Below are positions 11,900 through 25,078 of a stretch of 64,000 nt of DNA, in pieces. The translations under genes were made by a program, and so were the position numbers. Location: contig JAJNNX010000019.1 of assembly GCA_023159155.1 (NCBI GenBank), positions 1 to 64,000 of the forward strand, in the 5' to 3' direction. Each line of letters begins with the position of its first letter. The first letter of the stretch is position 1. This DNA is from Ustulina deusta (lineage: Eukaryota > Ascomycota > Sordariomycetes > Xylariales > Xylariaceae). The notes under the pieces are model-generated. The model saw only the letters and a program-made list of their open reading frames with translations. It was not told where the DNA came from and made no database searches.

Positions 11900-14050
11900 T
11901 TATAAAAAAGCTTATTTTATAAAGTTTTTTTATTTTAATAAAGCTAATATATTAAAAAATATTTTATAAGCTATAATAAATTTATAGGGTAGATAGCTAT
12001 TTTTTTATTAAGTTTAGGTTTATAGTTTTTAGAATTTAAAGAACTTTTATAAAAATAGAAAAGATTTAAATAATAATACTAATATATTAACCTAAATAAA
12101 CTAGAAATATATATAAATAAAGATTTTATTTATTATTATATTTAAAAAAGCATAATTATTAGATATTCTATTATAAAATAGTACTAATAAAATAAAAAAG
12201 TAAAAAAATCTATTTAAATACTAAAAAATATAGTATAAGTAATAGTAGGTATAATAAAAAAAAGTAAATTTTTATTAAATTTTTGGTTTATTTATATTTA
12301 AATAGCTATTTATATTAGAAATAAATAATAAACTAAATATATTAAAAATAAAAACTATTCTTAATAAAATATTAAAGTATAAAAATAATAAAATATATAA
12401 TTATATTATTTATAGATTTAATAATTTTATTATTATAATTATTAATAATATTATTTTTATAAAAAAATATTAAAAAGTTAATAAAAAAGCGTTATAAATT
12501 ATTATTACTTTTTAATAAATAAGAATAAAAATAGGCTGTTAGAAAAACAGAAAAAAAAATAACTATTTAAAAAGAAAATAGCTTTTGATTTATTATTTAT
12601 AGAACTTTTAGAATTATATATATTAGTAGCTTATATAAAAATATTTTTATTATTTTTAGTATTTTTGAAAATTTAATAATTTTTAATCTATATATTACTA
12701 GTACTATTATATTTTAAACTAGAGACCCTAATATAAAAAATATTATAATTTTATTATAATTTATATTTTTAAAATAATTATTATAATGTTATTAGTTATA
12801 TTACTAGTAATAGATATAAAACTATAAAAACAAAATACTAATTATTTATTAATAATATAACTTAGATATTTTGTAAATTATTTATTAGTAAAAATCTTAT
12901 AACTAGAAAATAAATTTATAAAATCAAAAAAAAACTTTAATAAAACAATTATAAAATATAAAATATAATAAATTATTTATAGCTTTAAGTATATTTTTAA
13001 TAAAAATTATAATAAAACTTCTGTTTTAGTAGTAAAACTAATAAGTTATAAAGCTATTTTTATAATTCTTATAGTTTTAGATCTTAAAATTAAATAAATA
13101 AACATTAAAACTGTTTTTTTATATAAAAAAATAAAATAAAATATTTATGTTTAATAAATATTTAAATTTAATAATAAAACTAATAAAGTCTATAAGTTAA
13201 ACAAAATATTTTATAGTTTAAAACAAGCTTTTCGAATATAGTATTAAATATTAGCTAATTCTTTAAAAATATTAAGCTTTAAATTATTAGAATTAAATAT
13301 TAGTATATTTATTAAAGGGTATATATATAGCTATTTATGTTAATAATTTATTAATAATGGGACTTTTAAAAAAAATTAATAAAATTAAAAAAGTATTATT
13401 AAAAAGATTTAAAATATAAGATTTAAAGCTATACTTTTTTTTTTTTTAGTATAGCTATTATTTAGGACTAAAAATATAGAACTATTTTTTTTAGTTAAAA
13501 AGTTTATTTAAAAAAAATAATTAAGGAACTAAACTAATAAGAAATATATATAATTATTATATTTATTAATATAAATAAAAATTTAAAACTAGTAAATAAT
13601 TATAAAGCTTTTAAAAATAATATTTAGTAGTATATAAAAATTATTAGTTGCTTAATATATATTATATTTAATACTAAACTAGATATAACATATATTATTT
13701 TTTATTTAAACAAATATATAAAAAGTTTTATAATAATATATATAAAAGTAGCTAAATAAATATTATATTATTTATATAGTATTATTAATTTAAAACTATA
13801 TTATTATTAAAAATTATAAAATTTAATAAAATAAACTAATATTAATTAAGCTAATTATTTTTAAATTAAATATTTAAAATAAAAATAATTCTTATTATTA
13901 TTTATAAGAATAATTAAAGGGCTATAATTATAGTAAAAAACTTGTAATTTTATAACAAAATAAAAAATATTAATTTTAAATAGATTTATATTTTTAAATA
14001 AATAGTTAATAGTTTTATTAAATTATTATTATAGGATAAATTTTTTATAT
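11900..14050 (+). pseudogene. copia pol relic: integrase, reverse transcriptase, RNase H
   Basis: The best block is at about 13,020-13,360. It reads VVKLISYKAIF, then LDLKIK, NIKTVFLY, LNKIFYSLKQAF and SIFIKGYIY, matching copia RT (VVRLTTIRLLLA ... LHQMDVKTAFL ... LKKSLYGLKQAPR). The catalytic DD pair near 13,340 has become N-N-like. Integrase-side similarity is at about 12,210-12,330 (ISNSRYNKKK then FLVYLY, against the ERSNRTIVEKAR region). RNase-H-side similarity lies after 13,640 (CLIYIIFNTKLDITYIIFYL). Stops are frequent and no frame is functional. Confidence 0.8.
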
Positions 14051-14054
14051 TGCA

Positions 14055-14322
14055 GCAGGGCTGGTGCTAGCGGCCCGCTAGCAGCTGCGAATGTGGCTGC
14101 ACGTTAATTATTAGCTATATTCGGGCCGCGTGCGGCCTGAATCGGCTGATCCTCGGCTATATTCAAAGGGTTCGAATAGCTATAAAAGCTTTTGAACTTC
14201 TTAAAGCAACACTTATTTTATACGCATAGCATTTATACTAGTTTTCTAATAGCAAACGCTCTAGTTTATTTTTGTTATTTTTAGTTGTTTTTAATATTAA
14301 GTTGCCCCGTCCTTCTTTAATA
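14055..14322. repeat. LTR-like direct repeat, copy 1
   Basis: GC-rich for its surroundings. It starts near GCAGGGCTGGTGCTAGCGGC, passes a TATA box at about 14,180 (GCTATAAAAGC) and ends at GTTGCCCCGTCC. It matches 17,904-18,171 over its full length with no visible indel. The mutational differences run both ways, so neither copy is the parent of the other. Confidence 0.75.
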
Positions 14323-14339
14323 ATATTTTTAGTAAAGCT

Positions 14340-17290
14340 ATAATAAAATAGTCTTTTATACAAATTTATATATAACAATATTTATAAACACTTATTATTT
14401 TTTAGAGCACAACCTATAATTAGAAACTAATACTTAACGTTTTTCTATATAAATTTATATATAAATATATTTATAATATATTAATAAACTTAATACTAGT
14501 TTTACGCAAAGACTAACCTAGTTAATTAGTTAGCTAGTCGATTAGCCAAGCTATAAATAGCTAATTCCTTATACAAATATATTTATAAACAGCCTCCCAT
14601 ATAAATCTATATATAAGTCTGCTTATAGCTGTATATTTTCTAGAAAGCCTAGTTTGCTATTAATTAGTCCGTTTATATATCCGTATAATTAACCAAGCTA
14701 ATTACTATACGTATTAATCAGCTTTGCTACCTTTGCTGCCTTAGCTATATATATTTACTGCCGAGTCCCTTGCTAAAATATACTTATAAATAACCTGCCA
14801 TACAATTTTATATATAAACTAGCTTGTAGCTATATAACCTATAAAAAGCCCTCGGTCTATCAGTTTAAGTAACTATTCTAATCAGCTAGGCTAGCTGCAA
14901 TACATATTAATCAGCCGATTTAGCCTAGTTTTGCGTTAATCAGTCAGTTCGTATATTTATATATATATTTAAGCAGTCCGCTATATAAATTTATATATAA
15001 ATATGCTTATATTTATATGCTATATATATAACACACTAATCAGCTAATTACCTTTGTTTTTAAACCTTGTTAGCTAGGCTAGTTATATATATATTAATTA
15101 GCTTAATTAGCCCATTGCTTTATTAGCCAGCTATATATATTACTAGGTTAGTTAGTTAGTTAGCTAATCTTTTCGTTAAAAAGTTATTAAAGCAGACCTA
15201 TATATATTTTATATATAAATATGTTTGTATGCTTTTTAATCTAAAAAAAATCTTTGTTTTAAACCGCTAATTAGTTAGCTAATCGATTAGCTAATTGCTT
15301 TTGCAAGTCCCTTTATCTAAATATACTTATGAGCTAAGTCCTATACAAATTACTATATAAACTAGCTTGTAAATATATAGCTTTTAAAAAAGCCTTGTTC
15401 TAAGTTTATAATATCTAATTAATAGCTATATATATTAATTAGCTAATTAGTTGCTTTATTAACCAGCTATATATATTACTATTATATTAATTAATTAAAT
15501 CTATATTTAAATACTATATAAATAAATTATTATATAAATTTATATATAGACCTATTTATATATATATTAACCATAAGAAACTATTATTTTAAGTCCTTTG
15601 TTTAGTCAGCGTTTTATTAATTAGCTAGATCCTTTACCACAAACAGTCCTATAAACAAATCTTTATATAATTTATATATAAATACGCTTATAGCACTATA
15701 GCTTATAAGGAAGTTTGCTCCAAGCTACACATTTGTTCCAAACCTCTATTAACTATATATACACCTCTGTTTTTATTAATTTTATTATTTAGTATTTTCA
15801 GTATTTTTTAGCGTTTTTAGCATTGTTAGCATTTTTGGCATTTTTGTTATTTTTTGTTATTTTTGGGCTTCTATACTGTTAATTAGCTAGTTCCCCTATA
15901 TAAGTTGCTATATAAACAAATACTTATATAGTTTATATAAAAGTTAGCTCAAATATATACAATCTAAAAAAAGTATTATTTAGACCTTGTTTTAGAAATA
16001 TTGTTTGTTTAGCTTTTGTTGTAGTGTTTAGCGCTATATATTGCTCTTTATATTACTGCATTATTAATTAGCCAGGCTTACTACGTTTAATAGCCTACAA
16101 ACATATTTACGTACTAATTTATATGCAAATATATTTGTAGCTTATAAAAAAACATTTATTTTTAGTCTTAATTAACAAATTGCCATACTATTAGTCAGCC
16201 AGTTTTTTATTTTAATAGCTATACTATTTAATTCTTTATGTTCAGTAGCTATATAAGCAGATCCCTATATAATTTATATATAAATATATTTCTACACCTA
16301 TAATCTAAAAAAAGCTACTGTTCTAATTAATAGATTGCCACGCTATCGATCAGCTAATTTAGCCATTATTTAATATATATATATATAAGCAACTTTTTAT
16401 ATTAATTTATATATATATATGCTTATATTAATATATTATACCTTGTTTGCTATTAATTAGTAATTTTATTATATACGCATTAATTAATAAGTTTACTACG
16501 TTTTTATATAATTTTTAGCTATATTTGCTATTAATTAATAATTTCTTTGTTATATATACTATTAATTAGCAAGTTTACTACGTTTTTATTTACGTACAAA
16601 CAAACGCAAATATAGTTTTTTATGCAAACTTGCTTATATATATATTATTCACTTACATAAAAACTTTCTAATTAGCCCTATACTATTCTACGCTATATAT
16701 AAAGCAATACTAATTAGTTTATTTATTTGCTATACTAATCAATTAATCTATATAAAAAATATAAACATATAAACAATTGCTTATATAAATTATATAGTAA
16801 TCTGCTCATACTTATATAACCTATATATTGTATGCTTTATATATATAGCAATATATATATAACGTAGCACGCTAATTAATTAAATCGCTATTACTACACT
16901 AACTAGTCAATCTATTATATATAAGCAACTCTTATATTATTTTATATATAAATTTGCTTATAGTATATAAATTATATAATTAGCCGCACTGCTAATTAGA
17001 ATATATATAGTGCTATAAATATAGTATAGCACTAATAAATCATTATTATTATATTAATTAGTTATTTAGTTATATATAAACAACTCCCTATATTATTTTA
17101 TATATAAATTTGTTTATATTCTATATATTATATAGTTATTATAGTACTACTAATTAGTTAATACATTATTACTGCGCTAATTAGCTATATTATATATTAT
17201 TGCTACCGATTAATAATTTTTTTCTATATATAAGCAGCTACCTATATTAATTTATATAAAACCACGCTTATACATATAATTTTCAGAATT
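14340..17290. repeat. Irregular tandem array of AT-rich units with stem-loop core
   Basis: About sixteen recognisable copies of a core of the form TATAAGCA, short GC-richer spacer, CTATATAATTTATATATAAA, then TGCTTATA. TATAAGCA and TGCTTATA are reverse complements, so each core can fold. Clear copies lie near 14,590, 14,985, 15,680, 16,275, 16,405, 16,940, 17,090 and 17,245. Spacing is about 90-250 bases, settling to about 150 near the right end. Between cores recur motifs such as ATTAATTAGCTAAT and GCTAGTCGATTAGCC. Divergence is high, consistent with RIP. Confidence 0.6.
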
Positions 17291-17903
17291 ATTTACAAAA
17301 TCTATCTATTTATAAAACTAATTAAAGCTTATTCTATAAACTCTAACCTATATATATACTATTAAAAAAAATTACTATAATTATATAAAGATTTATATAT
17401 ATTAAAAGTAGTAAAAGCTATAGTATAACTTTTCATACAGAAATTTAGCTTAGGTTCGAAGTAGTAGCTAACTGTGGCACCTACCTAAGTTCTAACATAA
17501 GAGTACTAGCAAATACCGCTATATACGTTAGGTCTAAACAAAATTATATACGTTTTTATATAAGAATATATTAAAAGATTACAAAAAAATAGGGCATTTA
17601 AAGGGCTGAAAAGTTATGCTAAAAAGTCATGCTAGAAAGCATACTAAAAGGCATACGGACCAAAAAAAAAAGCTATAAACCAAAAGAAATCTCTTACTAT
17701 AATTATAACCGGTTCAACAATTAGTTAATCAAGGGCTTAGTAGCTTAATGGGTTAAAGGCTGGTTTTTTTTTTTTTTTAAGCTGTTAAAACCTAGAAGTT
17801 TAAGTAGGTATTATGTTATATTATCTTTTTTAGTATTTTTAGCCCTGCATTTTTGGATTCAAAACTATCTAAAAAATAAAACTTTAAATAAAAGAAGTTT
17901 ATA

Positions 17904-18171
17904 GCAGGGCTAGTACTAGCGGCCCGCTAGCAGCTGCAAATATAGCTGCACATTAATTATTAGCCGTATTTGGGCTGCTTACGGCCCGAATCGGCTGATC
18001 CTCAGCTATATTTAAGGAGTTCAAATAGCTATAAAAGCTTTCGAACTTTTTAAAACAACACTTACTTCACACGTATAGCATTCATACTAGTTTTCTAGTA
18101 GCAGGCGCTCTAGTTTGTTTTTGTTGTTTTTAGTTGTTTTTGGTGTTAAGTTGCCCCGTTCTTTTTTAATA
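17904..18171. repeat. LTR-like direct repeat, copy 2
   Basis: Partner of 14,055-14,322. It keeps CTAGCGGCCCGCTAGCAGCT, the TATA box GCTATAAAAGC and the final GTTGCCCCGTTC. This copy has retained some G and C lost from copy 1 (GGTGTTAAG against AATATTAAG) and lost others. Confidence 0.75.
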
Positions 18172-20950
18172 TTTTAAAATATTTTAGGTGTTTAGCTATA
18201 AAATAAGTAAGAAAAATAATTAAGTTTATATTTTATAAGTTTTATAAGTTATTTATTAAAACTTTTGTTATTTTAAAATATTTTTATAAGTTTTATATAG
18301 TTAATCTAATAAAGTTTTTATTTTTTAAGGCGTTTTATTTTAAAAAACTTTAGAATTATTAATATTTTTTTTTAAATTATAATTATTTATATTTTATTAG
18401 ATCTTTTATTTTATTATGATTTAATTAATATTATTAATTTTTATTTTATAGAAGATTTTTTTATTAATGCTAGGGCTTTATTTTAAAATAAAAAAAACTA
18501 TAACAAAAAAAACATTTAAAATATTAATACTACTTATAAACTTTTTAATTTTTATTTTTAATTATAACAAAATTATTAATAAATTTTAATAAACTTTTAT
18601 TAGATTTAAAAATATTAAGTTTTAATTTTTTTTTTATAATAAATAAAACAAAGTAAACTAAACAAACTATATACTAAATGTTTAAACTAGAGATTTTTTT
18701 AGTTATTATTATAAATAAGAAGTTTATAAAGTTAGGTATAATATATAGAAAGATAAGTTATATATTTAGCAAAGTTAGGTTATAAAACTAAAGCTTATAA
18801 AAGAAAGATTTTTTATTAAAGTGGGTGCAAATATAGTATATATATATAGTAAATATATACCGGTCCTAGTATATTAAATATAATAATTATCCTTTCTTTT
18901 TTAGTTATGTTATTTTCAACCTAATATATATAAATATATAAAATATAAAGTATATAGTATAAATAAGGGGTAATTTAAGTATAGGGTTTATGTAAAATTG
19001 GGATAATATATATATAATTAATGTAGTATAATTAATAAAGTGTTTATAAGTATAAATATATAAGTATTTATATTATATTAGTAATATATAGTATTGTTAT
19101 TATTATTATTAATATAAATATTTTTATATTTATGTAATATTAATAATTAAAAGTTTTAATATAGATATAGTATAGTATATATATATATATTATATATTTA
19201 AGTATATAATAAATTTTAATATTAATAATTTAAGCATAAGCCACGTATAAATTATTTATAAAGTTAATCTAGTTTTATGTAAATATTTTAGCTTAGTTTT
19301 TTCTTTTTATATATATATATATATATATTTTTTTATACTTATATTACTATAGCTAATACTATTTCTAACCTTTTTTATGTCTTTTTTAATACAAAGCTTT
19401 TGTAGAACTGCTACAATTATTGCTTTTAATGCTTTGTTTGCTAAAAGATTATACATAGCTATAATTATTGCAACTATAAGCAATATATATATAAGCAAGC
19501 TATTAAAACTAAAAACAAAACTTATAAATATAAACCCATTAAATCTTTGGTTTATAATATATATATATATTAATGCTATTTTAGCAGTACTTATAATAGA
19601 GTTTAGCTTAACTTTAGCCGGCTTATTTAAATTATTTGTATTATAAAAAAAGCTAGGGCATTTTTTTATAATAAGTATTAAAAAAGGCACAAAACGTATA
19701 ACCCTATAAATAAATTTATATTTATTTTATATTAGTATTAGTACCAACCTAAATTTTTTACTTCATTAAATTCTAGGTTTAATATTTTTTAATATAGTTT
19801 ATATTAATAAATTACTAAACTAGTTTTATTAGTTTTTTAAGTTTAAAATAAATATAAACAGTAATAAAATTATTAATAAAACAAGTTTAGTTGCTTAGTA
19901 AGCTTTTATAAAGCTTTATTAGTAGCTAGCTAGTATTTAATTTTGTTTATTAAAAATATTTTATTATTTTTCAGTAATTTATTATGTATAGTTTAGCTTT
20001 ACTAATAAACTTAATAATACTAAAATAAATAGTTCTTTTATTATTTTATTAAGTTTTTATAGGTTATTTATATATTTTTAGAGCACTTATACTATATACT
20101 TTTAATTAATAGTATAGCAAAAAAACATTTTATTCTAAGTAGTAGTATATTTTTTTTAATACTATAAATACTTTTATTTAATTTTATTTTATATTATTAT
20201 TTAATATAAATAATTAATTAATTAATATAAGGCATATTTTTATATAACTATTATATATTTTTAATTTAAAGATTATATTTATATATTATAAATATTAACT
20301 ATTTATTATTTTATAATAAAATTAAAAAAAGTAATTATAAATATTTATAATTAAATAATTTAGATTATTACTATAGCTGCTATAATAAACTTAAATATTT
20401 ATTATTTTAATAAGATTTAATTTTAAAAGTAGTTTATATATAGCTTAATAATAAAGTATAAATTAAGTATTTAAAGTAATTAGTTTAATTCTAACTATAT
20501 AAGTTTTTTATAGGTTTGTTTTTATTAATTTGCTAAAGTTTTGGGCCGATATAATTATTAAATTAGTTAAATTTTTAAATAATAGAGCTAAATACTTTGA
20601 AATAAAAATAAAAATAATTAACATTTTTTTTATTGTTTTAAATATAAATTACTAAGTTAGAAGTTTTTTTTTTATAACTTTATTATTATTTAAAAGCTTA
20701 TATTATTTTAAGTACTATAATATTAATAATTAATATTTATTAATTATATTTAATTAGGTAACTTTTTTATTTAATTTTATTATATAACTTATAATTATAT
20801 ATTTGCTTTGCTACTATATTTTTAATTTTTTATTTATTTAAATTATTTATAAAATCTAGTATAAATAGGTTATATATAGTATTAGTTTTTTAAAGCTTAA
20901 ATAATTAAATAAAAAAAATATTATAAAAATAAATATATTATATTAAAAAT
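18172..20950. other. RIP-degraded AT-rich DNA, no gene supported
   Basis: About 2.8 kb of AT-rich DNA holding one short LTR-like repeat (18,737-18,885). Long open frames around 19,310-19,690 arise from low-complexity Ile/Asn/Lys codons and overlap on opposite strands. They look accidental. Confidence 0.5.
18737..18885. repeat. Short LTR-like repeat, copy 1 of 2
   Basis: This 149-bp segment matches 34,074-34,222. Shared words include AAGTTATATATTTAGCAAAG, TATTAAAGTGGGTGCAAATA (TATTAAAGTAGGTGCAGATA in the partner) and CCGGTCCTAGTATA. The partner ends in CATAACA where this copy has TATAATA, consistent with an LTR ending in CA altered by RIP here. The family is unknown. Confidence 0.55.
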
Positions 20951-22270
20951 GTAAAGCAATACGTTTATAATTTAATGTAACTAAAAATCTAAAATAAGCT
21001 AATAAACTTAAGTATAAGTTTAAAATATTTAAAATTTAAGTTTTTTATAAATAATATTACTAAACTTTTAATTTTATAAGTTATAAGTTTATATTTAATA
21101 TTATAATATTTTTAATACTTTTTAACTATAATTTGCTATTACTTTTTTAAATTATTTTTGTACTACTAGTATTTTTTTTAAAATAAAATTATTTTTAATA
21201 AATAGTTTAAACTTTAGTATATAGCTATATAAAGCTTTAAAAAATAATTTGTTAGTTATACTATTAATAGTTAAATTAATTATAAAATATACTTAAAAAA
21301 ATCGTTGTAGCTAATTAATTTATTTACTATTTATAAAATATCTAAAGTAGTTTTTAATTATTTAATTTATATGTTTTGTTTATTTATTAGTTTTAAAATA
21401 AAACATAACCAAATATTTGATTATTATTTTAAAGTAATAATATAAATTTAACTAGAAATAACTAAAAAAAAAAGCTATAATTTAATATAATACTTATAAA
21501 ACTTTTATAAATATATTTGATTTTTTAATAAAATAAAATAATAAGTTATATTAAAGTTATTTTAATATTAATAAAAAATAAATATATTAATTTAATAAAT
21601 TTATTAATAATTACTAAAATATAATTAATTTCGTAGTTTTTATAAAAAATTAAAAATAGTTTAACTATAAAATTTATAAATAGTTTTTATATAAAAGCTA
21701 AAAATATAAATAAAATATTAAGTTTGCTATATTTTTAGTAATATTTTGTTTTTAATTTAAAGTATATTATATAATTATTTATATAGTTATTAATATTTGT
21801 TTTTATTTTTAGCTAAAAAAACTTATACTATAATAGTTTAAATATATATTTTTATTTAAAATATTTTACTAATAAGTTATTATAATATAATTTAATAAAC
21901 TAAAAATAAATAAATTTTTAAAAAAAAATATAAACTTTATTTTTATAATATAAAAAAAATCTCTTAATTATTTATTAAAAATCTATAAACTTTTTAGTAT
22001 TAATATATTTTTTAATTAATTTATATTTAAAGTTTTTTTATTAAATATTTTAGATTATATTTTATAAACTTTGCTATATATCTAGATTTTAAAAATTCTT
22101 ATTACTTATAATTATTTATATTTATATATATATAACTACTTATATAAAAATAATCTTTTTTTTAAAAAGTTAAATAGCATATATTTTGCTTATTAATACT
22201 TTTAAATATTTATTAGAAATTTTAGTTTATACTATTATAATTTTTTTTTTAATATTAAAAAAAATTAGTA
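20950..22270 (-). pseudogene. gypsy integrase relic, 5' truncated
   Basis: On the minus strand, around 21,150-22,260, translation through stops resembles a gypsy integrase. There is a segment near 21,590 reading LRN, LYFSNY and INIFIFY. Toward 21,130-21,300 it reads FIINLTINSIINKLFFKALY, which matches the late integrase block usually reading FAYNNA followed by SPF and a YG motif. The upstream RT part that should lie at higher coordinates is absent: the GC-normal island at 22,375 intervenes. Mutation spectrum and AT content match RIP. Confidence 0.55.
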
Positions 22271-22374
22271 TTTTAGAACAAATTGCTTATATAATTAGAT
22301 CGGTACAATAAAAAATTAGCTCTATTTTGCTTGCTTTATTTATATTTAATAATAAAATCAAAAAAAACTAAATA

Positions 22375-22600
22375 TGTTTGAATGGAGTATACTGCATATT
22401 TCTAAGGCAGCAGTACATGCCTGTAAGGTGGGTAGAATATAGTCTATTCACTATATGCCACACTTAAAGGAGGGAGAGAAAGGAAGGAATTGGGTAGGTG
22501 GGTCCTAGCCGGACCCCTTGGCCCAGACCCCTTAGCCAGACCCCTTCGTACAAAGGGGTCCGTAAGTGCCCTAGCTAATTGCGTACGATTAATCCAACAA
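22375..22600. other. GC-normal island in the AT-rich block
   Basis: About 225 bp with ordinary base composition between RIP-destroyed flanks. It contains three near-copies of AGACCCCTT (GGACCCCTTGG, AGACCCCTTAG, AGACCCCTTCG) and a perfect 10-bp inverted repeat, CGGACCCCTT at 22,510-22,519 and AAGGGGTCCG at 22,553-22,562. No coding frame is evident. It may be single-copy DNA or a short insertion that escaped RIP. Confidence 0.6.
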
Positions 22601-22861
22601 AATATATATATTAATAAGCTTATTTTTTATTTAGTTTTAAAGTTTTTATAAACGTTTAAAAATTACTATAATTAATTAATATTTTAATTAATAATTTGCT
22701 TTTTTAAAAATAATACTACTAATACTAAAAATATTTTATAATTATGAATATTATTTAATTTAAGATTTTATAGTTTGATTTTATATTAATAAACTTATAA
22801 AAATAAAATATAATAAAATACTATTTATTTTAACTATTTTTAAAAAAAAATTTTTTTTTAG

Positions 22862-23099
22862 TGTTATAATCAGTCGAGTAAAGCTTCTATAGCTAGTTTA
22901 TTAATATTATAAACAAAGACTCTAAGCTAAAAAAGAAAGAAAGGAAAGAAGAAAGTTAAAGTTTATAAAGTGGGTAGATATAGACTCTATGTGTATAGCT
23001 GCAGAGTTATGGGTTGGTCCGTGCGTAGATTTTCTATTTTATTGCTATATAGGTCTAGAGTTCTTATAGGTCTTGCTAAAACTATACTAACTATTGTTT
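22862..23099 (-). repeat. gypsy family B LTR, copy 1
   Basis: Shares AGCTTCTATAGCTAGTTTAT, GGGTTGGTCCGTGCGTAGAT and CTAAAACTATACTAAC with 27,459-27,694 and 33,199-33,434. A short tandem duplication of the edge (GTTAAAACTATACTAACTAT) extends to about 23,124. This copy has kept the most G and C of the three in its central part. Confidence 0.75.
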
Positions 23100-25078
23100 T
23101 GTTAAAACTATACTAACTATTATACTACTTTATTATTGTTTTTATAATTGCTTATAAATTTATTAACTGCTATTATATATATTTATTTTTATAATTTTAG
23201 AAAAAGTCCGGAAGCTTTTTTATAAGTTTTATAAAATTAGTTAAGTTTAATTAATATATTTTTAAAATTTTAAGCTATATATTAAGTATTATTAAAATTA
23301 TAGCTTTTTTAAGCAATTTAATATTATAGCTTTTGATTTTTTTTATATATTTTTAATTGTTTGATTTATTTAATTTTAAATTTTATTTTATTATTAATAT
23401 TTTTAATTAAAAATAATAATTAAATTTATTAAAATAAAAAGTTATTGTTTATTTTTTATAATTAGTTAGTATAAAATAAGTTTTTTATTTTATAAAAGTT
23501 AAGCAAATTAAAAATATAGCTAAATTTTTGTTTTTTAAAAATTTTAAAAAGTTTAATTAACTAAAAATTTAATTTAGTAGTTAATACTTATATTATAAAG
23601 CTTTTTTTTTTAAAAAGATTTTATTTTTTATTTTAAAATTTATTAAATATTTTCTTTATTAGTTTATAACTTATATTATTTTTGCGTAAGAATTGCTATA
23701 TTATATATTATTTTTTAAATATTTTAGGTTTAATAAACTAATTTAAGCGCTTGCTGCTTAATATTAGAATTTATAATAGTTTTATTAATATTTATTATTA
23801 AAAGGTTTTATGTTTTAATTCTTATTACTACTTTTATTAGTAATATATTAATTAATAAATATTATAAAAAATTATATATAAAATTTAAAACAAAAAAATA
23901 AATATTTTAATTATTTTAAAATTTATTAATATAGAAATAAAATTATTAGTTTAATTTTTAATTAATTAATTTTATTACTTTTTAGGTCTAAAAGTAATAA
24001 ATATTACTAAAATAGTACTTAATATTTATAAAACTATTAATTATTATTATAAACTGAAAAATATTTATGTTTTAATATTTTAATTATTTTATGCTAACTT
24101 TAGTATATAATAATTAGAAATATATATATTTTTTAAATTAAAACTATACAAAAAAAAATAATCTTATTTAAAGTAACTTTAAAGATATATAGCTTTTTAT
24201 TTTTATTTTCTAGATTTTATAACTAGTTTTTTTATTTAATTAAATTTACTAAATTAGCTTTTTAAAAAATATTAAATAAAAAGTCTATAGTTAATATAAA
24301 ACCTAGTATTTAATTAAACAGAACTAATATTATTATTATTTTTTTAGCTTTTTTAGCTTTAACTATAAAAAGCTTAGCTATTTTTTTTAATAAAACATTA
24401 GTTATTATATTTTTTCGTTCTAGTTAATACTAAAAAATAATATTAAAGTTTAATAAAAAATTAGCCTAATATATTTATTATATTAATAAAATTTATTTAT
24501 TTAAAAAATATAATAATATTTAATAATTAATTATTATAAAAAACTTAGTTTTAAAAAGCTTTAAGCAGTAGTATTCTAAAGTTTATATTATTACTAAAAG
24601 TTCATAGTATTAAATTAAATAAACTTATTTAATTAATATTATTGTTTTAAAAAAATATTTTATAAGTTTTTAAGTTTTATTTTTTTATTACTACTAAATA
24701 ACTTTTTTTATTATATTATATAAAATATTTATTTTTATTTATATTAGTTAGCTAGGCTTAAAAAAAGCTAAAATAAATATTTTATATATTAATAGTTTTA
24801 TATATTTAAAAGTTTGTTTTTATTCTAGTCCTATTATAAATAGTTTATTTTTTTTTAATAGTTAATTTAAAAAAGTAGTAATTTTATTAATATAATAAAT
24901 AAATATATAAATATAATTATAAAACCTAAAAAACAACCGGATTAACTTAATATTTTTAAAATTATTAAAATCTTAATTTAGAATTGCTTAAATTTTTATA
25001 AAATTAAAATTAATTTTTATTTTAGCTTTTATAATTATTGCTAAATAATTAATAATAAATATATTAAAATAAAACTTT

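Larger units (their letters stand above)
9050..14050 (+). mobile_element. Ty1/copia LTR retrotransposon relic, RIP-degraded
   Basis: The element begins with an LTR (about 9,060-9,220, repeated at 34,520-34,680). A primer binding site follows at 9,223-9,235. The internal region ends in copia pol relics whose order (integrase, reverse transcriptase, RNase H) is diagnostic of Ty1/copia rather than gypsy. The 3' end is cut at 14,050 by another element's LTR, inside the RNase H region. No 3' LTR was found directly behind it. A run of AAT triplets at about 10,870-10,930 lies in the gag-side region. Every frame is broken by stops typical of RIP. Confidence 0.8.
14051..18171. mobile_element. Non-autonomous LTR element (LARD-like) with a repeat-array interior
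   Basis: Two direct repeats of 268 bp (14,055-14,322 and 17,904-18,171) bound 3.58 kb of sequence in which I can see no pol remnants. The repeats look like LTRs: each has a TATA box (GCTATAAAAGC) followed by a downstream segment, and they differ mostly by transitions, as expected from independent RIP. The interior is dominated by a diverged family of short units with a self-complementary core (separate entry). The whole interrupts the copia element on its left. Alternatively, two solo LTRs landed in a satellite. A clear target-site duplication could not be seen. Confidence 0.6.

Noticed and set aside
14340..17290. Regularly spaced palindromic repeats considered as a CRISPR array
   Set aside because: Spacing is irregular, the units are AT-rich and diverged, no cas genes are present, and the genome is fungal.
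19307..19690. Overlapping open frames on both strands in the AT-rich block
   Set aside because: Composition-driven Ile/Lys/Asn-rich frames in RIP-type DNA, with no domain and no flanking gene signals.
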